A DNA stretch of 64,000 nt from Temnopleurus reevesii (taxonomy: Eukaryota; Echinodermata; Echinoidea; Temnopleuroida; Temnopleuridae): the NCBI GenBank assembly GCA_036244855.1, contig BQKZ01001050.1, forward strand, positions 1 through 64,000. Direction: 5' to 3'. The notes beneath the pieces are model-generated. The model was given only the letters and a program-made list of their open reading frames with translations. It was not told the origin of the DNA and did no database searches. The translations under genes were made by a program, and so were the position numbers. Below, in pieces: positions 45,551-57,500 of the stretch; position 1 is the stretch's first letter; each line of letters begins with the position of its first letter.

Positions 45551-46264
45551 GCGGTACAATCTGGTCCCACTTGTATGTAGCATGGTTGACATTTTTTTAC
45601 ACCGTGATGAGTTATTACTATCTTATCTCTACATTACCCAAGCTTTATCTCGAGACCTGTATTAACTGGAAAGTTATCCAGACAACGTTGCGTCCCAAGT
45701 ACAGCTTGGGTAACTTATGGCAAATGTTTCCACGATGTGACAACTCCCCAACTGGAGAATCTAATTAGGAGGGGTATCAAATGTTACCTTGACTTTGTTG
45801 TGGCAATGCCATGCTCAGGTGGTCATTAATGGGTCCTTTACAACGTTGCTTTATTCTTGTATGTTATGATTGAGTCATGTCACTGGCACTGTCTTAAAAC
45901 ATTGGGCAGCATCATGGAAATGCTACATTCAATTTGCTTTTGGATATTACCTTTATTTTAGTGCCATCATTTATAATGATATTTTGGAAATTACTTTGGC
46001 AAAGAGAAAATGTCTAAATTCATATTTTGTTATTTCTATTAATGAGGAGTTCATTGATTTGTAACACTTGACTTTCGTTCTTTGTGCTATTTGTATGCTG
46101 CCATATATTATGATTTTTATGGTGGAGATTGAGATTTATAGTGTGTTTTAATTGAATTATGATACCTACTTCACTTCATAATATTTTATTTCCCCTCTAT
46201 CTGTGCATAGTTAACATTACTCTTCCCCTTATCACCATAATCATCATCCCCACCACTGTCACTA

Positions 46265-46271
46265 CCACCAC

Positions 46272-46313
<42 letters not shown>

Positions 46314-46320
46314 TCATCAT
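46265..46320. repeat. (ATC)n microsatellite
   Basis: About seventeen ATC units, nearly pure. The open frame of Ile residues through it is not a gene. Confidence 0.95.
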
Positions 46321-46782
46321 CATAATAATCATGATTATATGATTCTTCATTTTTATCTTCATTTCTCCAGCTTTTTTTCCAAACCTTTTAAAATAACTTC
46401 AAATTTATTTTATTTAGGCATATGCTTATTAATGACATATATGAGATGAAACAATGTTCACAAGTGAATCCTAGAAAACATTCCATTTATGTTTACTTTT
46501 ATATTTGCATTATTGCACATATATTATTTTCAGTTGTTGTAGTTAAGTAAAAAATTTGTCCCCTTGTATGTTCCAAAAAATAATTACTTGGATTTTACAC
46601 ATTAATTTGTCTATGTGAATATTCAATTGTTGTGTTTTTTTTCTCACGTTTTTATGACTTAACAATTCATACACAAAGTTGATGGATTTTTCAACTGAAC
46701 AATATTGGTTCATAAACACACTGGGGTTATTTATTTGTCAATTTACTCCATTGATTTGGACTGTGTTATTGCTTTCATTAGG

Positions 46783-46788
46783 AATAAA
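46783..46788 (+). promoter_or_regulatory. Candidate PXK polyadenylation signal AATAAA
   Basis: First canonical hexamer well after the PXK stop, 1.46 kb downstream, followed by TGT-rich sequence. Further hexamers at 47144 and 47213 are alternatives. Confidence 0.35.
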
Positions 46789-49356
46789 GTGTATCTGGTA
46801 AAATGACATTTGTGATATAACACAGAAATTACTTATATCTTCATAACTTCATTTCATGTGTCAATGAAATCAAATTGACATACAGTATCAAGTACTCAAT
46901 AGAATATTCAGATGGTTTTATCTTTTGTATCATATTTAGATATCATGATACTTTCTGTGTGTCAGGTATATGTGTAGAATTGTCATAGTAAATCCGTGTT
47001 TATATTTGGATTTGCAATTGCTTACTTCTCTGTGAAAATGTGTTGCACAGAAAAAGAAATAATCCAACTAAATTGGTGTTAAGTATTTTATGCATATTGA
47101 TCATACATATTATTTTATTTGCAATGTCAGATATCTAATTAATAATAAATGCCAAATTTAGTTCCCTCCCAGCCAAGTGCCATTATGAGACTATAAAAAA
47201 ATCTCTGTTGTGAATAAAAGTGTTATATAATAAGTCTAAAATTTGTGTGGTAAGATACCTTACACAAAACTCATTTGGAATTAAAGGTGTTATTCACTAA
47301 AACAAAATTATTTGTATATTTTCAACAGCACTATATTTTGCTTTATGTGAAAGTAACCAATATCTCAATAGATATAAAATTATCTTGCCATTTCTATTTG
47401 ATACACTTTTAATTTTGTCCTATTATTTACATCAAGTTTCTTTTAAATTTAACAAATTTGTTAATTTTTATACAAGGATGAGGCTAATTATTTCATTTTT
47501 CTACACAGTGCAGATTTCTAATCCATTCCTTTTTTCATATAGCATATATGCATTCTAAGATCCTGTACATTTTTGTGTATATTGTGTCCATCAGGATGAT
47601 TTACTTAATTTTATATTGTAATGTTCAACAATGCTTTTAAAATATGTGAATTATCAATGAAAATGAGGAAAACAATTCCAAAAGTGTAGCGTACAAATTA
47701 AAGGGGATATGGAGACAAAATAAAAACTTGTACATAAATCAAATGTAGATTCATTACATTGAAGTGACTTCTTTTTTTTAAGTCTTGTTTTATGTCTGCG
47801 AGTTCAAAGAAAAGAAAGAAATTGAAGCTTATTTGCACTGTGGTTGCACCTTTGTTTGTGGAGATGGAAGTTAATTTCTGATTGTTTTGCATTAAACTCT
47901 GAGTATTTACATGTACATGTAGGTATTATTGCAAGTTCTTAGTAGAGTAACAAACAATGATTAAAATAAATTTCCAGTGAGGATAAATTGTAAACAGATG
48001 AATTGTAAATCATCAATCATGGAAGATAGAATGTATGAAATTGAAAATATAGAATCATTTGAGGTTTTTATGCTTTTCATTTGGAATCAGAGATATTTTT
48101 TGTCTTTTAATAAACACTGTTACAGTCTAAACTCATCATAAAGAGCACTGATATATTTAGCTCCCATTGTAATAAGATGATTATATGGCCCCAACTATTT
48201 TTTCCTATTTTATTTTTGCCTTTCATAACCAAGTTTCTATCAATTGGGTGAATTTGCTGGTCCCAAGAAACCAATTAGAAGGAGGTTCAACTGTATCATT
48301 TTGCTTATTCCAATGATATTTAAAAATATTTAAATGTTAGCATTTCTACATTACTGTGGGACTCTGTTACTGATATACAGATAAAATATCAAATGTAATT
48401 CATGCATGTTCGTTTTTTTTTCTTCAAATTACAAAGGAATGAACAATTTTGAAGTTATGATATTCCCAAGGGCTGGCAGATTTCCCCAAAAGATTGAGAG
48501 GGGGACACATTGAGTCATAGTTCTTCACTTTTTTGCAACACCTTGACTTAGCAAGCCAGAAAAGTGTTACAATGTTGTAAAAAGAAATTGATTAATCTTG
48601 CAATGGCACAACGTGAAAAAAAGAGGAGCTCAACATTGTAAAACCATCAGAAATGAAGGAGCTTCACAAAAAAGTCATGGTGGTATGGCAGTATATTTTT
48701 CCTTTCAATTACTTTCTTTTGTGAGTAAATGATGTTATTCATAAAAGCATTTTATTTCTTTAGAGAATCATAGCTATATTTTGAAAGCCACTGGATTGTT
48801 TGATATATGTTGTATTTTTATATGATGATTATATGTAATTGCCATTTAAGATGCTCATGAAAATAGACAAAAAAAATTGTAATAAAAATATGTTAGTGTT
48901 GTGCAACACGAGAATGTTTATACTACATTTATAGATAAATAAAAGTATATACAGAAATTCTATCATAAAAATAGCGTACAGTGTTTGTTTTCTTTCTATA
49001 AAAAAAAATGGGTACCACATGTATATCAGTACACCCTATTAAAATGGGGTTGGCACGCTAATAAGGCCTTCAGTGAAATGTCAGTGTGAGAAGGTCATTG
49101 CAGGCATAGGATTATGCTGGAATATCTTCTATCAGGTTTTGAAATTTAACACATTTTAAGGGCTGGGACAATTGAAGAAAAAGAGGGAAAATACTGTTTG
49201 CAGAATTTTATGGTAAAAAGCTTTTTTTTTTACACAGTGTTGTTGCTGTATGGAGAACTTTGTCATATCAGGAATCTCAATGTTTCAGAATTTCTCCTAA
49301 TGAGTTTTCATTAAGCTTAATGATAGATTAGATTGGTTCAGTAACCCTTTAAAGAC

Positions 49357-49533
49357 CCGGGCTCACCGAACACAACGTGCCATCACAGTACGGTATTTAC
49401 ATGATATCTTCCCTGTGATTGGCCAATTTGTATTATTAAACATCCTTTGCGTAGAGGAGCTGGCCAATAACAACCAAGATACTGCGTTAATGCCATGCCG
49501 TTATGCCGTGCCATGTTTGGTGTGATGGGGCCT
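49357..49533. mobile_element. MITE family I
   Basis: About 177 bp with imperfect inverted arms of about 65 bp. Left: GGGCTCACCGAACACAACGT, then ATCTTCCCTGTGATTGGCC. Right: GGCCAATAACAACCAAGATA, then TTTGGTGTGATGGGGCC. Single copy in this window. Confidence 0.75.
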
Positions 49534-49819
49534 TAATTGTAGGATGAAGACTGATTACTCTAAAAGCTGAAATTTTCGCAGGGATTTTATTTTCTACGAA
49601 TTTTGCCAGTATAAATTCACTAAATTTTTCATTCATTAGAAGGCCCATAGACTGGTTTCATAACTTGAAAATATCTTCTCGCTAGTGTGTGGATTGCATG
49701 TGAGTGGGGATTCTTTTAACAAAGATTTTTTGTGTCATATCTGAAGTTTGAATTTTTAAGTATGGTAGCCTTCTAAGGCATGCTTGCCAGTATAAGAAAA
49801 TGAAAAATGAAATTTTGTC

Positions 49820-49952
49820 GGGGGGGGGGGGGGGGTTATTTATGGAATGGGGAGGTTTAGTTTGAAACTGGATTTCTACTACCAAAGTAATATGTATGAA
49901 GAAGAGGCAGATCTAGGATTAAGAATTGGGGGGGGGGGGGGGGGGGGGGGGG
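49820..49952. repeat. Two poly-G tracts (16 and 25 G)
   Basis: Runs at 49820-49835 and 49928-49952. Tracts of this length can form G-quadruplexes, and the recorded lengths are unreliable. A poly-C run of 14 lies at 50455-50468. Confidence 0.9.
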
Positions 49953-51398
49953 CAAGGGTACGTTACTTCTTCTTCCGGCCACTGAGATGACATGGGAAAA
50001 ATTAGGTCCTCAATTCCTGTTAGCAAGCTGACAAGCACAAATATTTGTAAAAAGTTTACACTTGCTGTCAAGCAATATTAGCAGGCATGGTATACCCAGT
50101 TACATATCAACTGCAATTCAATCACTAAATTTTTAAACAAGCATTCACATTCTAATTGTCAAAAGATTAGAGAAGAAAAAATTAAACCATTCTTTACTTT
50201 TTAATAAATTTAGTTCACTGTATAAACTGATTTGGTTTTTTGCTCTGATTTCGTTCCCAGTAATGTCTGCTACATGAATTCGAGAAATTTTCATTCATTA
50301 AAATATCCATGGACTTGTGTACAAAGTGAAAAAAAAGATGAAAACTGTATTGTAGGCTATTTCTATGTCAATATTATCTTTTGAATTGCAACGAGGTTTT
50401 TTTTTTACAAGTTTTGCATACATCTAGTATAGATGGAATAGAGGTGCAGTTCCTCCCCCCCCCCCCCCAATCTTCCCCAGTTCTGAGGTTCCTGCTCTCT
50501 ATTATTCATTGAGAGGCTACAATATTTGTTAGATAACAATTTTTTTACTGATTTATCAGATCAAAAAGTTGAATGCTACTTTTTGTTTGACAAAAACAGA
50601 AATAAAAACATGGCTACTCGTGTTTTCTTTATCAAGTGTGAAGAATTTTCACAAAAGTAATAAACTTTAAATTCTGCTAGGATCGCAAGCTCAAGCTCTT
50701 TTTTAACTTTAAGTAATAAACTGATAAAAATTTGTTTTACTCTTCGAATGATTAAAGATCTAACAGTCTGCAAGATTCATCAGCCCTGAAGGAGGCAGAT
50801 GTAATCTGAAGAAGAAGAAATGTTCAAAAACTTTTTTTCAGGGACATCATATCAGCCTATTTTTCCCCATACCTTAGAAAATCAGTGTGAAAGAATCGGC
50901 CTCCTACTTTTCTTTTTGAATATCGGGGATTTACCTTGCGTTATGTGTGATTACAAGTGACTATGAAGTGAAGCTAGCCGTTAGATTTACAACGATTGAA
51001 ATTATGGTTAAATTGTCTCGCGGATTATGCTTCCCTTACACTGGTATCATTTTGAGATGACTTCTTGACTTTTGGAGGAAGCAAAAGAAGTGGTGATATC
51101 TTGCATTTTACTGTACTTAATTGCAATTTCCATTTATGAACCTACAGACTACCAGAATGACTCTTTTGGCTACGAATTTAACCGTAGTTTGAGGCTTTGA
51201 GCTCTGCCTTCCCATCGCCCTCGGTTTGTTCGTGCATGGTGTGGTGCCTGCGACTGCGTGGGTAAACACTCCAGTGGCAGTGGCACTGCACCAGTGCATG
51301 CACCTGGCTATTGAACAGACAACAATGCATGAACTGATATGAAAGGTGGATCCCGTGAAAGGTGATGTGTGACTGAGTTGAGTATGATTATTATGCGT

Positions 51399-51413
51399 CA
51401 CGTGCATTATAAA
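51399..51413 (+). promoter_or_regulatory. CACGTG and TATAAA next to the TASOR start codon
   Basis: GCGTCACGTG (E-box 51399-51404, partly CRE-like) and TATAAA (51408-51413). The TATAAA is only 14 bases from the ATG at 51427, too near to be its TATA box unless translation begins at a later ATG such as 51490. No experimental support. Confidence 0.3.
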
Positions 51414-51426
51414 TGGCAGAAATAAG

Positions 51427-51592
51427 ATGGTGGGAAATGACCAAAACAGGATCAAGTCCAAGGAGAGCAGGACTAGTACTAGTGGCAACATGAAAAAGAG
51501 TGGCAGTCGTTCTGGTGGAACGGGAACTGGAAGTGGAAGAACTTCACCTGGCTTGGCCGTGAAAAGATTTACCATTCCAAAGAAGCAAAAAG
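51427..51592 (+). CDS. TASOR: TASOR exon 1 (start)
   Basis: ATG to donor GTAAAG; 55 codons plus one base. A basic Ser/Gly-rich N-terminus (KKSGSRSGGTGTGSGRTSP), then the family motif VKRFTIPKKQK. Confidence 0.88.
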
Positions 51593-54500
51593 GTAAAGTT
51601 TAGAAATAAGACTAGTCCTATCGCACCTTTCTCATGCCTGGCTTTCAAAATTTCAAATATGTTTAATGTTAAACATTGTGCATAATTAATTGGCCCAAAT
51701 TTTCCCATTTAACTGGGAAAATTTATAATCTTGATTTGAAGTAGAATTTTAAATTCACGATAGTATTGTATAATTTGATATAATTTGTCCTATTTGTGTG
51801 GTACATGTCATCGAAGTAAGTATCCTGGGTTGCATTTCATGCAGTTGTGCGTCAGTCTTCACATGACTCTACGAAGGACTGGTGACCCTTTTCGCACTCA
51901 ATCAGGCAATGATAACCCCTGGCGCTGAATCCCACTGATGAAAGGGTCACCAGTCGTTCATGGAGCTTTGAATAATGCACTACTTTATGAAACACAATCC
52001 TGGGCGGTGTTTTACCAAGTCGTTCACAAAGTTACGCATGACTTTAAGAAAGACTGGAGTACGAGAACGAGTTTAATATGCATAATGTTCTCGATCATTC
52101 AACACAATAACTGGTACCTGGTGCATTAAGTTGTTCTAAAAGTCTTTCTTATCTTAATGAAACACCGCCCTGGTTTACTTGTAGTTCCATTTTGTTCACT
52201 TTGTCTTAGATAATTTATTTCTTGTTCTTTTCATTACGTCTTGCCTGGCATTGTCATGTTTCCTTTTATTTAGACCTTTACTGATGCAGTAGTGTCTGGA
52301 ATAAAGCCTTGAATTGAATCAAATGGAATTGTAATTTTGTATACTTTTGTGAATACAGTTACCGGACACTTTAAAATTTCTCAATCAATGACTTTATCAA
52401 TATACTGCCACTTTCACAACCTTGAAAGGGAACTGAAATGTTTTCTGATATCATCATTCACAGCAATCCATATTTGATGTAATTGCTGCATTTCAAGATG
52501 TGCGCATATCGCTTTATGTTCAATTTTTATCATGCATTTGCCAAATTTTGATAAAAATTTGAGGATGGGTCTTGGCCAGAAAAATCCTTCTTTGAACAAA
52601 AGCAGAATAATCAGACATACAGTTCATACAAAAATTTGAAGTAAATCGGACAATAAGTATGGGAGTTATTTTGGTTATTTTGTATTTTTTTATCTCATTT
52701 TCGTTCTTTCTCTCTCGCCCTGGTAACAGAACTATTGAATGAGGTGGAGCTGGATTCTAGTGAATACCTTCGAGAGGTGTTACCCATAATCCAGCAGTGT
52801 TACAGAGATTCATCTTCAAAGAACAAATTCAGCTATGAGAAAGTACAGCTTGTTCATAATCATGTCCTCAAGAAAGAGGTATGTTGAGAATCTGAAAATT
52901 AATCTATGTAGTTTATTTGAGTTTGATTTTACTTTATAATTTTATTTCATAAAGACACATGTAATGACCTACAACATGTACATATACATGTTGGCCTGTT
53001 GACAGAAATTTACATGGGCTATTATTTTTCTTTATATAACAAACAATATACATGTAGAAACATTCTTGTATATAAAAGTCTGTTTTATATTGTCTTGAAT
53101 CAGACAGTAAGTTTTGATCTGCCTCAGACAGAATTTTTTATATTGTTATTTGTATTATTCTTATCATTTTTATCTCTATCATTTAATGTGTATAGCCAAA
53201 AGTCACACAACAAAATAAAACATGCTGTAGCCAAGGACATGTTAATATCACAAATGTTTTTAGCAAATAGTATGGATAGGATTGAGTATTATACAATGGA
53301 GCAATTGAAGTGACATAAAATGCATTTTTTTGTATGTTTTATCTGTAGTTCATGGAAAAGAAGAGAGAAATGAAAGATGCCGGCCGAAATGAAAAGGAGT
53401 TGCAGGAAACGTATGCTTTCATTTGTGTGGAGACGGATGATAAGGTGAGCATGTGACCAGATTTATTTTTTATGATAAGTATAGAGGGACATAGCTTTGG
53501 GGAGGTCAAAGTTAATATTCAATGGATGCTTGAATTGGCAACACTTCTTATATTCCCATCTTTTATATGGTATGGAAAAATACATAGATATTATGCAAGA
53601 GAGACAGTGTGAAAACAGTCATGGTTAACAGAAATTATATATTTTTTTAATTTTATTTGCAGTGCCAATGTAATGACCATGTTGGTATGCTAAATAAAAA
53701 ACTGTTCTATTTTGTAAATGCAATTTCAAGCATAGCATTGGAAGTATGCTCAATATTTTCTATTTCTCTTAATCAATTGCCATTATTTCATACCAATCTC
53801 CCTAGATTATGGAGAAATGTCACAAAAAATGTGACGCTGTTCTTTATAACCTCAATTTTTGTTCTCAAATAATTCAATATGAGTATGTTGTTCAGTAAAA
53901 TGGTTTATTTTCCTATTTTATTCCTATTTCAGCCTTTAGTGAAAAAGAATACATGTAATTCCACTGAGTTGTCAAAAGGAGGTTTGGTCAATCAGGAGCA
54001 TGACATTTTGAAATTTTGTTCAAAGAAAATTGTAAAGCCGAAGCAGTCTTTATGACGTTATGAATTAATGATAAATGTACTTGTTTGCTTTTTTGTTTAA
54101 TTTCTTAAAGATCTAATGTAATGAGACAAGTATCATTTCCTTGGGGTTGGCTGCTAAAGGTTAAATTCTACAAATTTACAGGCCTTTGTTGTATTTGTTG
54201 GCTCATAGATTCATTACCATTCTGCATTCTCTCTATCATTGTTCATAATTTTAGGCAAAATATCTCAGTGAAAAATCCCTGGAAGCATTGGATAAAGTGA
54301 GGAAAAAGCACCACTGTTTAGGCAGTCCATCAATGGGTGAGTGAAATGGGCAGTAGTGTAAAGCCCTGGTCACGTAGGACCCTGGAAACAACACGATTCA
54401 CCCCGACTCTTCATTCTGAGGCAGTTAACTGTGAATTAACAAAGAGTCGTGTCGAATCGTGTTGCTTCCGTGGTTCTATGTGACATGGGGCCTGTAACAT

Positions 54501-57500
54501 AAAAGATGCAATTAAACTTGCAATAAATATTTATCGTAAGTCTATGGCAAAACGTGTACCAAAGAGATGCAATTAATTGCAAGATTAATTGTATCTCTTT
54601 TTTTATGTTACAGGCCCCAGGGCTTAAAACATGCAGTAGATGACATTTTCTATTATTTCTCCTTGCTCTCTTGCACAAATGCAAGTACACACCCACACAC
54701 ACACACGTTTTTGCCTCCAAACGTGGACATGTGTTTTAGTTTGTTTGTGTATGTGTGTGTTTGCGTGTTAGAGTTATAATTCCTTACCATGGACCGAGGA
54801 CACATCTAATTTGACAAAATACCATCCAACCGTGGACGTACCCCCTATCCTTCTTTAAATGCATTTTATTGCAAAGCGGCGCTACATGTACGAACCACTT
54901 TCATATAGAATTACAACCGTGGACAGTCCCCCGTTGCATGTACGTCCGCGGTTGGCGGCGATTTCAAAAGCACTCGCACTTACACACTCTCATACCTGAC
55001 ACAAGCGTGTTTTTGCTATCAAATGAGGATATGTGTCTGTATGTGTATGCAAGTGTGTTAGTAATGGGTATTTTACTGAGGACTCGGGGACACTCAAATG
55101 ACAAATACCTCAATCTAGGATGTATGCCCAATCCTTATTTGGTTTTTATTTTTGTTGAATTACTTCATGCACAACATATTCAAATAATTTGAAGAACTTT
55201 GGATGGTTTCCCATTTCAGGTACATCCAGAATTGGATAAAATATTTTCCAATCATTTTGTGGTCCTCAGTTGATACACACACTATTTCTCTTGCCCCCAC
55301 TCCTTGCTATGGTTGATTGATGGAAGTGAGATAGTTTTATTCATGTATCGTGATTTGGAGTTTTAAATTGCTGCTTACTTGCTTGACTATTTTACTTGTT
55401 TCTTTACTTTTTCACAAACAAAATTTAGGTGTGCATGTTTGCAGATATTCTGACGTATTGCATCGGAGTGGACCGCCAAAGAAAGGAATACTCTTACTCT
55501 TCAAGATCCTCAAGGTAAGATTATATTTTATTTTATTAGGGGGAGGGATATTGAAACCTCTCGGACCTGTTTATACTCATTCCCTAGGTTCCATGCATTT
55601 TGAGATATCATGATAAGTGAGTACTCGTAGATTGAAGATACTCTGGAACATTTGGGAAATTAATCTGTACATAGTATTCTGGCCTATAGAATGAAATAGT
55701 AATTAGAGTGAAAATGTTTATTCATCAAAAGTAAATTATGCAAAAGAATAGAAATAGACATTCATAAAATATAATTTTTTGCACGTCGGGAACCTTTTTA
55801 ACTGTGACGCAGCTGAGTATTACACTGTAGCCCAATGATTATGTGATATATCTCCATTCATATAAACAAAACAGGCTATGAGTTGTAAAATTCAATCCAA
55901 TGGAATTCTTTTTATGACTTTAGAATTTCATGTCAAAATATGTCATAGAAATATAGTTACAACTTTTTTTAAATCTTGTTTTTGCTAATATTGAAATCTT
56001 TGTGAATATTTTCAATGATATGATAAGTCCTGTCATTACTTGTGATTGCAGGGAAAAGTGAAAGCTGTACCATTTGTCTACGGAGCAGATGAAATCTTGG
56101 ACCCAACTCCTAACTTTGACAGTCACGTGGCAAAGAACTCTGGAGAAGAGGTACAGAGTAGCAACTCTCACAAGCGTTTTGATACCTCAGAGGTAAAGTA
56201 CTATTCACTTTAAATATGGTATTTATAAGTTTTAGCTTAAAGGTGTTCTTTGAAATATTATTTGCAGTAGAATTAGCAATTCCAGTTTCAAAGTGTATTT
56301 GGAGGTGAATATTTGACTTCTTTTCTACGGATGGATGTTGTTGTTTTTTAAAGGTAATATAATTTATAACAATTCTTTTCAACTTCGTTGCACCAGTATC
56401 AAGGAAGATTAATGATGGACAATTTTCAGTTTTGGCAGGTTTTACATGAAATATGGATTCTAATCTTGAATTGTTTAATGGAATTTTAATTTTCCAGGCT
56501 GTATTAAACTGAAAAGATGAAACAAAATGTGAAAAGTCAATCTTGCAAATTATGAAGGCAAATATTTTTTCATATTTGTCAACCTTCCTTTTCTGTTTTG
56601 ACAGATTTATGTGTATGACTTTGATGAAGATGAAGTGGAGTTTCGGAAGCGGCCAAGAAATGTCTGTCCATATGCGGTAGTACATTTCAGCTACTCGGAC
56701 ACAGGTGTAGCATCAACAGCATCTTCCTCTAGTAACTTCAACAGGTGAGAATCTCCAGTACAGACTTGGTCTAATTCACAAGCCAATAACATTTTTTTTA
56801 GAATTAAATTGATTGAATCAATTAAATGAGTAAATGAAAGTAACAATAAAATGATTTAGTAAAAATGCAAAGGAAATGGATGTATGGTTGGGTTTTTTTT
56901 TATTCGGGGTTGGGGGGGGGAAGATTTTTCATTCATAGCAAAATATCTTTGTAGGGTTAGAGCCCTATTTTACCAAATAAGTAGCTTCAATATGAGAATG
57001 TATAGAACTACAAAGGAATATAAATGGATGTTTATATAAATTAGCGAGTCAATTTGTGACATTTCAATGTCCCTATTCAACAGTGAACTCACACTTTTTC
57101 ATAGCCCTTTAGGCATGGTTATTCTAAATCAGATATAACATTATAACATTAAAAAAATAACCTAATATTCAGCCTCACCAAGCCCAAGTTGCCATCAAAA
57201 CATGTGAAGGAGAATATGTAATGTAATGAATATGTAATGTAGACGCCAAAGCCCCCCCCCCCAACCATTATTATCAATCCAGGTAGCTTGTTCAATGATA
57301 CGTTCCACCATGATTTTGTTCTCACTTGGTATCATTTTACAGAACACCTGTAGGATCATCCAAAGATACAGCACCAGCAAGGAAGATCACCGTCCCAGAC
57401 TCTGTGGGTATAGCTGTAGTAGCTCCATGCTTCCCAAGAGAAAATGTGGTTACTCAGCTACACACCGCCGAAGCTGACAAGCCATTTGGTATGTTTTAAG

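Larger units (their letters stand above)
45325..51426. other. PXK 3' UTR and PXK-TASOR intergenic region
   Basis: Six kilobases without a supported gene. Contents: repeat L copy 2 (45487-45550), an ATC microsatellite, candidate poly(A) signals (46783, 47144, 47213), MITE I (49357-49533) and poly-G/C tracts (49820, 49928, 50455). The last 250 bp before the TASOR ATG are richer in G+C and presumably hold its promoter. Confidence 0.6.

Noticed and set aside
46159..46449. 96-codon frame after PXK
   Set aside because: Driven by (ATC)n and flanking Thr/Ile codons; lies in the PXK 3' region.
51408..51413. TATA box for TASOR
   Set aside because: Only 14 bases from the start codon, so a TATA-directed start would fall inside or after the ATG; kept only as a note.
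56110..56685. 191-codon frame on the - strand
   Set aside because: Covers TASOR exons 6 and 7 and their intron in antisense; no family resemblance, and the + strand coding is well supported.
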